Assembly (NCBI GenBank): GCA_964394815.1
Contig: CAYMZC010000001.1
Coordinates: 1-52,178 of the forward strand
From: Sandaracinobacteroides sp964394815
GTDB lineage: Bacteria; Pseudomonadota; Alphaproteobacteria; Sphingomonadales; Sphingomonadaceae
Length of the DNA stretch: 52,178 nt
Direction of reading: 5' to 3'
Shown: positions 32,842-41,764 of the stretch, piece by piece
Layout of the letters: each line of letters starts with the position of its first letter
How positions within the stretch are numbered: the stretch's first letter is position 1
The notes under the pieces: generated by a model
The model's database searches: none
The model's input: the letters and a program-made list of their open reading frames with translations, nothing else
Told to the model about the DNA's origin: nothing
Translations under genes and position numbers: made by a program

Positions 32842-33455
32842 ACGGGCAGGGTGAAGTGAACGGGGCCTCTCCCGCCACGGGCAGGCCGCCGCTTGTCCTT
32901 GCCTCGGCCTCGCCGCGCAGGCTGGATCTGCTTGGCCGTCTTGGCCTTTCCCCATGCGCGATCGATCCTGCCGATATCGATGAATCGGTGCGCAAGGGCG
33001 AATTGCCCGAGCCGCATGTCGCGAGGCTCGCTGCCGAAAAGGCTGGGGTCGTTGCGGCCCGGCATGCGGGCGCCGTGGTTCTTGCCGCCGATACGCTGGT
33101 GGCCGTCGGCCGCCGAATCTTGCCCAAGGCCGAGGACGAGGCGACCGCGCGCGCCTGCCTCCGGCTCATCGCCGGCCGCCGTCACAAGGTGCTGACCGCC
33201 CTGACCGTGGTGGATGCGAAGGGCGTTGCCCGCCATCGTCTCAGCCGGTCCACGGTGCGTGTTGCGCCGCTTTCGGCGGCCGACATCGATGCCTATGTCG
33301 CCAGCGGCGAGTGGCACGGCAAGGCGGGCGGCTATGCCATACAGGGCCGGTTCGAAGCCCATGTGGCCTGGATGGAAGGCAGTTTTTCCGGCGTGATGGG
33401 CCTGCCGCTCTACGACGCGCGGGCCATGCTGAAGACAGCGGGGATTCTTGGCTGA
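32838..33455 (+). CDS. maf: Maf-family nucleoside triphosphate pyrophosphatase (dTTP/UTP type)
   Basis: This protein of about 205 aa should hydrolyse non-canonical or pyrimidine nucleoside triphosphates. It has the Maf signature LVLASASPRRLDLLGRLGL (about residue 19), AADTLVAVGRRILPK (about 83) and GKAGGYAIQGRF (about 162). A GTG at 32838 overlaps the infA stop as GTGA. A second GTG 18 bp later (32856), within a duplicated AAGTGAACGGG segment, is an alternative start. The conserved part begins only at about residue 17. Confidence 0.93.
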   Translation: MNGQGEVNGASPATGRPPLVLASASPRRLDLLGRLGLSPCAIDPADIDESVRKGELPEPHVARLAAEKAGVVAARHAGAVVLAADTLVAVGRRILPKAEDEATARACLRLIAGRRHKVLTALTVVDAKGVARHRLSRSTVRVAPLSAADIDAYVASGEWHGKAGGYAIQGRFEAHVAWMEGSFSGVMGLPLYDARAMLKTAGILG

Positions 33456-34422
33456 GCTTTTCGTCGATTCGCGGCTGGGCGAGACTCGCGCTGCTCTGGT
33501 CGAGAAGGGGCAACTGCTCGCGATGCATCTCGAGCGGGATGGCGATGGCCTGCCTGCCGGCGCCCGGGTTCCGGCGCGGCTGAAGGCAAGGCTTGGCCTG
33601 CGCGGCATCGCCCTTCTGCCCGGTGGCGAGGAGGCCGTGATCGAGCCATGGCCCGCAGGCCTTGCCGAGGGCGCCACAATCCGGGTGGAGGTGCGCCGCG
33701 CTGCCTGGCGCGAGCCAGGGCGGGTGCGGATTGCGAAAGTGCGCGCGACCGACCTGCCGGAACAGCCGCCGCTGCCGCTTGCCGCGCGGCTTGCCGCCAT
33801 TGGGCACCGGCCTGTTGCCGGCTGGCCGGCCGACGTGGCTGCCGCCTGGGACGAGGGCTGGGAGGCTGCCGAGCTTGGCCGCATGGCCTTTCCCGGCGGC
33901 AGCCTCAGCCTGACGCCCACGCCCGCGATGGTGGCAGTGGATGTGGATGGCGCCGGCAGCGATCTGGCAGGGCCGGCGCTGGTGATGCTGGCGCGGCTGA
34001 TACGGCTCTGGGGGCTTGGTGGGTCCGTGGTGATCGACCTGCCGGCGCTTTCGGGAAAGGCGGCGCGCACGGCCGCCGCCGATACCTTTGACCGGGCCAT
34101 GGGCTGGGCCGCGCCCGGCAGCTGGGAACGCACCGCCATCAACGGCTTTGGCCTGATGCAGATCGTGCTGCAACGTCCCGGCCCTTCGATCCTGGAACGC
34201 GCGCGGCTGGAAACGGTGGAAACGGCGGCCATCGGGCTTCTCGAATCGGCCGCGCGCGAGCCGCGACCCGGGTCGCTGCGGATCCTCGCTGCGCCCGCCA
34301 TCGCCGGCTGGCTGGAGGCGCGGCCGCATCTTCTGGCGCGGCTGGCGCGGCAGGCCGGGCGGCGCGTGGACGTCAGGGCCGACTTCATGGCAGGGAAGGG
34401 CCATGTCGAACCAGCAGACTGA
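33448..34422 (+). CDS. Short ribonuclease E/G family protein
   Basis: This 324-aa protein matches the RNase E/G catalytic core but lacks two parts of full-length enzymes: no S1 RNA-binding domain of normal length and no CPxC zinc link. The two metal-binding aspartates appear to be kept, in MVAVDVDGAG (about residue 168, where the usual DVN is DVD) and in GSVVIDLPAL (about 195). It starts at a TTG with GGGGA just upstream, overlapping maf by 8 bp, and overlaps yacG by 20 bp. Such short forms are found between maf and yacG in related alphaproteobacteria. Whether it cuts RNA is unknown. Confidence 0.85.
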   Translation: MAELFVDSRLGETRAALVEKGQLLAMHLERDGDGLPAGARVPARLKARLGLRGIALLPGGEEAVIEPWPAGLAEGATIRVEVRRAAWREPGRVRIAKVRATDLPEQPPLPLAARLAAIGHRPVAGWPADVAAAWDEGWEAAELGRMAFPGGSLSLTPTPAMVAVDVDGAGSDLAGPALVMLARLIRLWGLGGSVVIDLPALSGKAARTAAADTFDRAMGWAAPGSWERTAINGFGLMQIVLQRPGPSILERARLETVETAAIGLLESAAREPRPGSLRILAAPAIAGWLEARPHLLARLARQAGRRVDVRADFMAGKGHVEPAD

Positions 34423-34591
34423 GCGCCTTCAGGGCGTGAAAACCGCCTGCCCCATGTGCCGGAAACCGTCGGACCCGGCGCATGCACCCTTCTGTTCGCG
34501 CAGCTGCCGCGACAGGGATCTCATCCAGTGGCTGGATGGCGGCTATGTGCTTCCGGGAAGGCCTTTTGCAGAAGGTGACGAAGACAGTTGA
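34403..34591 (+). CDS. yacG: DNA gyrase inhibitor YacG (zinc-binding)
   Basis: This 62-aa protein contains the four-cysteine zinc site CPMCRKP...CSRSCRDRDL (Cys at about 16, 19, 31, 35), followed by the typical QWLDGGYVLPGRP. E. coli YacG binds GyrB and inhibits gyrase. The ATG lies inside the end of the RNase gene, preceded by AGGGAAGGG. Last protein gene of the infA group, 36 bp before tRNA-Phe. Confidence 0.93.
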   Translation: MSNQQTERLQGVKTACPMCRKPSDPAHAPFCSRSCRDRDLIQWLDGGYVLPGRPFAEGDEDS

Positions 34592-34627
34592 CCGCGCCTG
34601 CGGGGCAGCCTATAGCCCGCCTCCCGT

Positions 34628-34703
34628 GCCTAGGTAGCTCAGTTGGTAGAGCATACGACTGAAAATCGTAGTGTCGGCAGTTCGATTCTGCCCCTGGGCA
34701 CCA
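34628..34703 (+). tRNA. tRNA-Phe (GAA)
   Basis: A complete 76-nt cloverleaf. The acceptor stem is GCCTAGG with CCTGGGC (one G-U pair), the D stem GCTC/GAGC, and the anticodon stem TACGA/TCGTA with loop CTGAAAA (anticodon GAA at 34661-34663). The T arm is GGCAG-TTCGATT-CTGCC, then A73 and an encoded CCA at 34701-34703. Confidence 0.98.
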
Positions 34704-34738
34704 CTTTCCCCCTCCTTTGATGAAGACGCTGTGCAAGA

Positions 34739-34760
34739 CGCCCGCAGGGGCGGCTTTGTT
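34739..34760 (+). terminator. Possible weak terminator after tRNA-Phe
   Basis: CGCCC and GGGCG form a 5-bp stem around GCAG, followed by GCTTTGTT. It is short, so the call is tentative. The rest of the 178-bp gap to the next gene shows nothing else. Confidence 0.35.
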
Positions 34761-34881
34761 GCACGGCTTGCGGGTTGGTGCCGCCGGATGGCTCCCTTCA
34801 GTCCCGTCAGGCGCACGGCCTGTCGCAGGCGTGGCCTCTTCCTTCTTGTAATGCCTTGGGGTCGAAATCTAATCGTTCCTC

Positions 34882-35535
34882 ATGTCTCGATCCGATTCCA
34901 TGATGAACCTGAATCGCCGCGCCTTTCTTGGCGCTGCCGCTGTCGGCCTTGCCGCGCCGGCTACCCTGGCCTTTCCGGCGGTCGCAGAAGCCCGCCCCGC
35001 TGGCCTGCCGCCTGCCGGAAGCCGCACCCTGCGCGACGTCGCCCAGGAGGGGCTTGAGCGCCACGCCGCGTCCATCCGCCACAAGGACCTGATTGCCATT
35101 GCCGATTTTGCCTCCCCCTCGCGTGAAGCGCGGTTCTTCATCGTCGACATGAAGGCGGGCCGGGCAACCTCCCATCTCGTCTCGCATGGGCGCGGGTCCG
35201 ATCCGGCCCATTCGGGCTGGGTGCAGCGCTTCTCGAACACGCCGGGTTCGCTCGCCTCTTCGGATGGCGCCTATCTGACCGGGGCCTATTATCATGGCAA
35301 GCATGGCCGTTCACAGCGCCTGCTGGGCCTTGAACCTCAGAACAGCAACGCCGAGGCGCGCGCCATCGTGATCCACGGCGCCTGGTATGTTTCCCCGCAG
35401 ATGGCGCGCCAGCATGGCAAGATCGGCCGCTCGGAAGGCTGTTTCGCCTTTGCCGACAACAGCCTCGATGAAGTGCTGGAGCGCATGGGACCGGGCAGGC
35501 TGCTTTACGCCGGCAAGTTCGGCATCGCCGCCTGA
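34882..35535 (+). CDS. Exported murein L,D-transpeptidase catalytic domain protein
   Basis: This 217-aa protein begins with a twin-arginine-like signal (NLNRRAFLGAAAVGLAAP). The catalytic part, DLIAIADFASPSREARFFIVD to the end, has the YkuD-type motif split as AIVIHGAWYV (about residue 162) and GRSEGCFAF (about 187), which supplies His, Gly and the nucleophilic Cys. It should act on periplasmic peptidoglycan, making or breaking L,D-crosslinks. Alternative ATGs at 34900 and 34903 lie just before the twin arginines. Its last 31 bp overlap the convergent second L,D-transpeptidase. Confidence 0.88.
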   Translation: MSRSDSMMNLNRRAFLGAAAVGLAAPATLAFPAVAEARPAGLPPAGSRTLRDVAQEGLERHAASIRHKDLIAIADFASPSREARFFIVDMKAGRATSHLVSHGRGSDPAHSGWVQRFSNTPGSLASSDGAYLTGAYYHGKHGRSQRLLGLEPQNSNAEARAIVIHGAWYVSPQMARQHGKIGRSEGCFAFADNSLDEVLERMGPGRLLYAGKFGIAA

Positions 35536-36809
35536 CACTCGCTTCCCGCGATGATCGTGGGCGCTTGCGCGCTCATGGTCGATGACCGGGCCGATTCCCC
35601 GGTATCGGGCGCTCCGAGGGCATCCCTGACCGGCCTGTCGCGGCCATAGAGGTCGCGGTGGAAGAGGATATCGCCCGATTCGCCCGGCGTTGCCGTGAAA
35701 TAGGCGATATGCACCGGCAGTTGCTGCGGCAGGGGCACGCGCGTGGTCTTGCGTTCCGCGAGCACGCTGTCGATCCGCGCCCTGTCCCAGCCGGGCACCG
35801 TTTCGAGCAATATGGCTGACAGATCGACAATCCCCTGCGTGCGGATGCAGCCGTGCGAGAAGGCGCGGACGTCGCGGTCGAACAGGGCCTTTGATGGCGT
35901 ATCGTGCATGAAGATGGCGTGGCGGTTGGGCATGTCGAACTTCACCTGCCCCAGCGAATTGCCCGGTCCGGGCATCTGTGTGACGTTCAGGCGGCCGCCC
36001 GTGTAGGTCCATGTGTAGCCGCGCGCACGCGCTGTCGATGGCCGGTTGCGCACGAGGCTGCCGACACTTTCCGCGATGATGCTCTGCGGCACCACCCAGG
36101 GCGGGTTGAGGACAATGCCCGTCATGACGGACGAGAACTGGATCGTCGGTGTCTTCACCTTGCCGACGATGACGCGCTTTCGGGCGGCAACCGCCCCGCC
36201 CTGCACAAGCCGCATTTCGAAGGCGGGCACATTCACGAGGATATGATCCGGCCCGAGCAGGCGCGGCATCCAGCGCCAGCGGTCGAGGTTGACGCGCAGG
36301 GTGGCGCGCGCGTCGGCATCGGCCGTTGTGGCAAGGGCGGCCCTGAGGGCGCGATAATCGTCATGATCGGGTAGCAGAGTCTCGAGGCTGCGGCGCACCG
36401 TTCCATTGGCAAGCGCATCCGAAAGTCGGGCCTGCAGAAAGGCGTCATCGGCGCGCGGTGCCGTCACATGCCAGCCGTGCCGTGCGGCAGCGGGCGTGCG
36501 TCCGCGGGCATAATCGCGCGCAAGGGCGAAATAGGCGCTGGTTGCGACGGACGAGAGGCCGAGAAAATCGCCCGAGGCAATGGCCGCGGACAGTTCTGCG
36601 GCCTTGTAGTCAGCCGGGTCCAGTCCTTCCGCCGCCGCCGCCTCGATCACCTGCAGAAGCCCGGTCGCCGATGCCGGGGTCCAGCTGGCGAGGGCCACAG
36701 CCATATCGGGGGAAGCCTGGGGGGCGACCATTGCGGCCGGCTGGCCAGCCAGACCGGGCTGGGTGGCAAGGAGCAGTGCAGCGAATGCAAGGGGAAGCGA
36801 CCTTTTCAT
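35505..36809 (-). CDS. L,D-transpeptidase (YcbB/LdtD-like)
   Basis: This 434-aa protein starts with a signal peptide (MKRSLPLAFAALLLATQPGLA). Then comes a helical region with peptidoglycan-binding-like LDPADYKAAELSAAI, and from about residue 185 LRVNLDRWRWMPR and the YkuD catalytic domain. The active-site motif AFSHGCIRTQG lies near residue 335, preceded by HAIFMHDTPSKALFD. This arrangement is that of the YcbB family, which forms 3-3 crosslinks. I chose the ATG at 36809 because the signal peptide begins there. The stop of mutS is 39 bp upstream in the same direction. Confidence 0.92.
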   Translation of the reverse strand: MKRSLPLAFAALLLATQPGLAGQPAAMVAPQASPDMAVALASWTPASATGLLQVIEAAAAEGLDPADYKAAELSAAIASGDFLGLSSVATSAYFALARDYARGRTPAAARHGWHVTAPRADDAFLQARLSDALANGTVRRSLETLLPDHDDYRALRAALATTADADARATLRVNLDRWRWMPRLLGPDHILVNVPAFEMRLVQGGAVAARKRVIVGKVKTPTIQFSSVMTGIVLNPPWVVPQSIIAESVGSLVRNRPSTARARGYTWTYTGGRLNVTQMPGPGNSLGQVKFDMPNRHAIFMHDTPSKALFDRDVRAFSHGCIRTQGIVDLSAILLETVPGWDRARIDSVLAERKTTRVPLPQQLPVHIAYFTATPGESGDILFHRDLYGRDRPVRDALGAPDTGESARSSTMSAQAPTIIAGSECQAAMPNLPA

Positions 36810-36847
36810 GACGTATGGATAGAGCAATGCCGCCATGCCGCAACCTG

Positions 36848-39439
36848 TCAGCCCCCTGCTTCGGCCAGCCGTTTCAGTTCATAGACGAGATCGAGCGCGG
36901 CGCGCGGGCTGAGGCTGTCCGGGTGGGTTTCGGCCAGCCGCTGGCGCAGCGGGTCGGCAGGTGGCGTCGCCGGTGGCGGGGCGGTGGCCGCGAAGAGCGG
37001 CAGGTCCGCCAGCGCGTCGCGGGCGTTGCGCCCGGCTTCGCCCGTTTCCAGCCGGGCGAGGATTTCGCCCGCCCGGGCAAGCACATCGGCCGGAACCCCG
37101 GCGAGCCGCGCGACATCGAGGCCGAAGCTGCCCGGCGCCGCCCCTGCCTGCACTTCATGCAGGAAGACGAGGTCGCCCTGCCATTGCCGTGCCCCCATGG
37201 TGCGCAGTGCAAGGCCGTCGAGCCGGCGGTCGAGCGCGGAGAGTTCATGATAATGGCTGGCGAAAAGACAGCGCGCGCCGATCCTGTCGTGGATCGCCTC
37301 CAGGATCGCCCAGGCGAGGGCCAGGCCGTCCCAGGTGGCAGTGCCCCGGCCCACTTCATCGAGCAGCAGCAGCGAGCGGTCGCTGGCGCCGTTCAATATG
37401 GCCGCCGTTTCGACCATTTCGACCATGAAGGTCGAGCGCCCCTCGGCCAGGCTGTCCGATGCGCCGACACGGCTGTAGAGCCGGTCGACGAGGCCCAGGC
37501 GCGCTTCTGCCGCAGGCACGAAGCTTCCTGCTTGCGCCAGAATGGCGATGAGGGCGTTCTGCCGCAGGAAGGTGGATTTCCCGCCCATGTTCGGACCTGT
37601 CACCAGCCAGACGCGGGCTTCCCCCTCGAGCTGGCAGTCATTGGGCACGAAGGCCTTGCCGCCCGCCTTCAACGCCGCTTCCACCACCGGGTGGCGCCCG
37701 GCCACGACATGAAAATCGCGGCCGTCGGTCAGCCGGGGGCGGCACCACCCTTCGCGGGAGGCAAGCTCGGCAAGCGCTGCCGACCGGTCGAGGGAGGCAA
37801 GCGCTTCGGCAACGGCGCCGATGGCGCGGGCCTCGGCCGTCGCCATTGCCTCCATCTCTTCCACATGGGCGGCTTCTGCCGCCAGCGCATGGGCCTGTGC
37901 CTGGGAAATGCGGCTGGCAAGGCCGCGCAGTTCCTCCGTATCGAATCGCATGGTGGTGCCAAGCGTCTGGCGGTGGAAGAAGAGGGGGCTGGCCATCAGC
38001 GGGTCGGCCAGCCGGCTTGGCACTTCGGCATGATAGCCGATGACATTGTTGTGGCGGATCTTCAGCTGGGCGATTCCGCTGCTGTCGCGCAACCGCGCTT
38101 CCAGCGCCGCCAGCGCGGCGCGGCTGTCCTGCGCAAGGAGGCGCAGCTCGTCGAGCGTGCTGTCATGGCCGGCAGCGATCACGCCGGCTTCGCCACGCGT
38201 GGCGGGGGGCTGTTCCGCGAGCGCGGCGCGCAGATGCGCCAGCAGGGCAGCCGGCGGGCGCAGCCCTTCGCGCAGCGGCTTCAGGGCAATGGGCGCCCCC
38301 GATCCGGCTGCCGTATCGAGGGCTGCCCCCAGGCTTTCGGCTGAAGCCAGGCCCGTGCGCAGGGCCACGAGATCGCGCGGGGCGCCGCGCCCGGCGGCGA
38401 TTCGCCCGAGGGCGCGGGCAAGATCGGGCGTGCCCTTCAGCTGCTCGCGCACATCGGCGCGCAGTCGCCCGTCCGCCAGCAGCCATTGCACGAGGTCCAG
38501 CCGGTCTTCGATGGCCCGGGCTTCGGCCAGCGGGGTCGAGAGATCCTCCGAAAGCCGGCGGGCGCCGGGGCCGGTCACGGTCAGGTCGATGGCGGCGAAC
38601 AGGCTGGCCGGGCCTTCCACAAGGTCGAGGCTGCGTCTTGTCGATGCGTCGATCGCCATGACGGCGCCGGCGCTATGCAGGCGCGGCGGCCTCAGGTTGA
38701 CGGCGGCCCCGCGCGCGGTCGATTCGATATGGGCGATGAGGCCGCCGGCAGCAGCGAGTGCCGCGCGCGGGAATTCCCCATGGCCATCCAGTGTCGCGAC
38801 GCCGAGCCTCTGGCAGAGGTTGCGCATGGCGGCCTGGCTGTCGAACAGCCGGCGGGAAAGCGCGGTGGCAGCCGGCGGCGCGCCAGCGGTCTCCTCGGGC
38901 CACAGCAGTTCGGCCGGGCCGATCCGGGCAAGCTCGTCGCCGAGGGCCGTGGCCGGAATGGCCGCCAGCCAGAGATCACCTGTCGAGATGTCGGCCCATG
39001 CAAGGCCCGTTTCCGCGCCGGCGGGCAGGGCGGCCGCCAGCCAGTTGGCGCGGCGACCGTCGAGCAGCCGCTCCTCGGTCAGCGTTCCCGGCGTCACGAT
39101 GCGCACGATCGCCCGGCGCACGATCGATTTTGCGCCGCGCTTCTTCGCCGCCGCCGGGTCTTCCGTCTGCTCGGCGATGGCAACGGCGAAGCCCGCCTTC
39201 ACCAGCCGCGCGAGATAGGCCTCGTGGCTGTGGACTGGAACGCCGCACATCTGAAGCGGCTGGCCCAGATGCTCGCCCCTGTGGGTGAGGGCGATGTCGA
39301 GCGTGCGCGCAGCGACCTCGGCATCGTCGAGGAAAAGCTCGTAGAAATCCCCCATGCGGAAGAGCAGCAGCGCTGCCCCGGCCTCTTCCTTGAGGGCGAG
39401 ATATTGCTGCATCATCGGAGTGGGCGTTGCCGTAGTCAT
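36848..39439 (-). CDS. mutS: DNA mismatch repair protein MutS
   Basis: This 863-aa protein recognises mismatches and starts repair. The mismatch-reading F-x-E motif lies in FRMGDFYELF (about residue 32). The C-terminal ATPase has Walker A GPNMGGKSTFLRQ (about 612), the inter-subunit segment GASDSLAEGRSTFMVEM (about 660), Walker B LLLLDEVGRGTATWDG (about 690) and the His switch FASHYHEL (about 722). Length and domain order are normal. It diverges from maeB across 52 bp. Confidence 0.97.
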   Translation of the reverse strand: MTTATPTPMMQQYLALKEEAGAALLLFRMGDFYELFLDDAEVAARTLDIALTHRGEHLGQPLQMCGVPVHSHEAYLARLVKAGFAVAIAEQTEDPAAAKKRGAKSIVRRAIVRIVTPGTLTEERLLDGRRANWLAAALPAGAETGLAWADISTGDLWLAAIPATALGDELARIGPAELLWPEETAGAPPAATALSRRLFDSQAAMRNLCQRLGVATLDGHGEFPRAALAAAGGLIAHIESTARGAAVNLRPPRLHSAGAVMAIDASTRRSLDLVEGPASLFAAIDLTVTGPGARRLSEDLSTPLAEARAIEDRLDLVQWLLADGRLRADVREQLKGTPDLARALGRIAAGRGAPRDLVALRTGLASAESLGAALDTAAGSGAPIALKPLREGLRPPAALLAHLRAALAEQPPATRGEAGVIAAGHDSTLDELRLLAQDSRAALAALEARLRDSSGIAQLKIRHNNVIGYHAEVPSRLADPLMASPLFFHRQTLGTTMRFDTEELRGLASRISQAQAHALAAEAAHVEEMEAMATAEARAIGAVAEALASLDRSAALAELASREGWCRPRLTDGRDFHVVAGRHPVVEAALKAGGKAFVPNDCQLEGEARVWLVTGPNMGGKSTFLRQNALIAILAQAGSFVPAAEARLGLVDRLYSRVGASDSLAEGRSTFMVEMVETAAILNGASDRSLLLLDEVGRGTATWDGLALAWAILEAIHDRIGARCLFASHYHELSALDRRLDGLALRTMGARQWQGDLVFLHEVQAGAAPGSFGLDVARLAGVPADVLARAGEILARLETGEAGRNARDALADLPLFAATAPPPATPPADPLRQRLAETHPDSLSPRAALDLVYELKRLAEAGG

Positions 39440-39491
39440 GATCCGCGCCTATCAGCCCGGAACGGGTCTGGAATACAAGAGCGAGGTGGTG

Positions 39492-41762
39492 ATGAGCGAG
39501 AGTTCCGAACAGCGGCCGCAGTTCTCGGACAGGGAGGCGCTGATCTTCCATTCGGCGAAAAGGCCGGGCAAGCTCGAGATCATCGCCTCCAAGCCCATGG
39601 CCACGCAGCGCGACCTGAGCCTCGCCTATTCGCCTGGCGTGGCGGTGCCGGTCCTCGCCATCGCCGAAGATCCCGCCACCGCCTATGATTACACCATCAA
39701 GGGCAATCTCGTGGCCGTCATCTCCAACGGCACGGCCATCCTCGGGCTGGGGAACCTGGGGGCGCTGGCCTCGAAGCCGGTGATGGAAGGCAAGGCGGTG
39801 CTCTTCAAGCGCTTCGCCGATGTGGACGCGATCGACATCGAGCTGAAGACAGAGGATGTCCAGCGCATCATCGATGCAGTCGAGCTGATGGAGCCGAGCT
39901 TCGGCGGCATCAACCTCGAGGACATCAAGGCGCCGGAATGCTTCATCATCGAGGATGAACTGCGCGCCCGCATGAACATCCCCGTCTTCCACGACGACCA
40001 GCACGGAACCGCCATCATCGCGGCCGCGGGCGTGCTCAACGCCCTGCACCTGACCGGCCGCGACATCCGCGACATAAAGGTGGTGGTCAACGGCGCCGGT
40101 GCGGCCTCCATTGCCTGCACCGAATTGCTGAAGGCGATGGGCGTGGCTTCGGACAATGTCATCATGTGCGACAGCAAGGGCGTGATCTGGCAGGGCCGCA
40201 CCGAAGGCATGAACCAGTGGAAGGCGGCCCATGCCGTCAGCACCGATGCACGTACCCTGGCCGAGGCCATGGTGGGCACCGATGTCTTCCTCGGGCTTTC
40301 GGTGGAGGGCGCCGTCACGCGCGAGATGGTCGCCTCGATGGCGGACAGGCCGATCATCTTCGCCATGGCCAACCCGGATCCCGAAATCACGCCCGAGGAG
40401 GTGAAGGCCGTTCGCAGTGACGCGATCATCGCCACCGGCCGGTCGGATTATCCCAACCAGGTCAACAATGTTCTCGGCTTCCCCTACATCTTCCGGGGTG
40501 CGCTCGATGTGCGCGCCACCAAGATCACCGAGGAAATGAAGGTGGCCGCCGCCCACGCCATCGCCGAACTGGCGCGCGAATCCGTGCCTGACGAAGTGGC
40601 CGCGGCCTATGGCGGCAGCCGTGTGTTCGGGCCGGAATACATCATTCCCGCCCCGTTCGACCCGCGCCTCATCGAGCAGGTGCCGGCCGCCGTCGCGCAG
40701 GCGGCGATGGATTCGGGCGTGGCGCAGAAGCCGATCTTCGACATGGATGCCTACAAGCTGCAGCTGCGCGCCCGGCTCAACCCGGCCTCCTCGGCGCTGG
40801 CCGCCAGCTTCGAGGCCGCCCGCGCCCGGCCGCGCCGTGTGGTTTTCGCCGAGGGCGAGCAGGAAGTGGTGCTGCGCGCGGCCGTTTCCTTCCGCACCTC
40901 AGGCTATGGCGAGCCGCTTCTGGTTGGCCGCGAAGAGCCGATTCTCGAAGGCTTCCGGCGCATCGGCGTGACCGACATCGAGAATTACCCCATCTACAAC
41001 AGCGCCAAGAGCCCGCTCGTGCCCGAGATGGTGGATCGGCTCTATGCCCGGCTTCAGCGCAAGGGCTATCTGCTGCGTGACGTGCAGCGCATGGTGAACA
41101 ACGAGCGCAACGTCTTTGCCGCCCTCATGGTCGAAATGGGTGAAGCCGACGCCATGGTCTCGGGCGTGACCCGGCATTTCCGGCACGTGCTCTCGCAGGT
41201 GAGCCTCGCGGTCGATCCGCTGCCCGGCCATACGCCCTATGGCTTCCACATCTACACCGGGCGCGGCGGCACCTTCCTGATCGCCGACACCACCGTCAAT
41301 GAGCGCCCCACCGGCGAACAGCTGGCCGACATCGCTGTCGGCACCGCCCGCGCCGCCCGGCGGCTGGGCATGGAACCGCGCGTGGCGTTCCTTTCCTATT
41401 CCAATTTCGGCAACCCGCCCGGTTCCTACCTCGCGCACCTGCAGGAGGCCGTCCGGATTCTCGACGAGATGCGCCCCGGCTTCGAATATGAAGGTGAGGT
41501 TTCGGTGGATGTCGCGCTCAACCGCGACATGACGGCCGTCTATCCCTTCAACCGCCTGACCGGTCCTGCCAATGTCCTGGTGATGCCGGGCCTGCAATCG
41601 GCCAACATCGCCGCCAAGCTGCTGAAGGAACTGGGTGGCGGCCGGGTCATCGGGCCGGTGCTGATGAACATGTCGAAGGCGGTGCAGATCGCGCCCATGA
41701 CTTCGGGCGCAACCGATCTCGTGACTCTGGCGGCGCTGGCTGCCTCGGGCGTGGTGCAATAG
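39492..41762 (+). CDS. maeB: NADP-dependent malic enzyme with C-terminal phosphotransacetylase-like domain
   Basis: This 756-aa MaeB-type fusion has two parts. The malic enzyme part (to about residue 430) contains LAYSPGVAVPVLAI, ECFIIEDELRARMNIPVFHD with HDDQHGTAII, and the NADP fold VVVNGAGAASIACTELL. It decarboxylates malate to pyruvate. The C-terminal part (from about 445, RRVVFAEGEQEVVLRAAV) resembles phosphate acetyltransferase. In characterised MaeB enzymes it serves for acetyl-CoA regulation rather than catalysis. The ATG at 39492 has GAGGTGG upstream and gives the family N-terminus. A same-strand hydrolase follows after 2 bp. Confidence 0.95.
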   Translation: MSESSEQRPQFSDREALIFHSAKRPGKLEIIASKPMATQRDLSLAYSPGVAVPVLAIAEDPATAYDYTIKGNLVAVISNGTAILGLGNLGALASKPVMEGKAVLFKRFADVDAIDIELKTEDVQRIIDAVELMEPSFGGINLEDIKAPECFIIEDELRARMNIPVFHDDQHGTAIIAAAGVLNALHLTGRDIRDIKVVVNGAGAASIACTELLKAMGVASDNVIMCDSKGVIWQGRTEGMNQWKAAHAVSTDARTLAEAMVGTDVFLGLSVEGAVTREMVASMADRPIIFAMANPDPEITPEEVKAVRSDAIIATGRSDYPNQVNNVLGFPYIFRGALDVRATKITEEMKVAAAHAIAELARESVPDEVAAAYGGSRVFGPEYIIPAPFDPRLIEQVPAAVAQAAMDSGVAQKPIFDMDAYKLQLRARLNPASSALAASFEAARARPRRVVFAEGEQEVVLRAAVSFRTSGYGEPLLVGREEPILEGFRRIGVTDIENYPIYNSAKSPLVPEMVDRLYARLQRKGYLLRDVQRMVNNERNVFAALMVEMGEADAMVSGVTRHFRHVLSQVSLAVDPLPGHTPYGFHIYTGRGGTFLIADTTVNERPTGEQLADIAVGTARAARRLGMEPRVAFLSYSNFGNPPGSYLAHLQEAVRILDEMRPGFEYEGEVSVDVALNRDMTAVYPFNRLTGPANVLVMPGLQSANIAAKLLKELGGGRVIGPVLMNMSKAVQIAPMTSGATDLVTLAALAASGVVQ

Positions 41763-41764
41763 CC

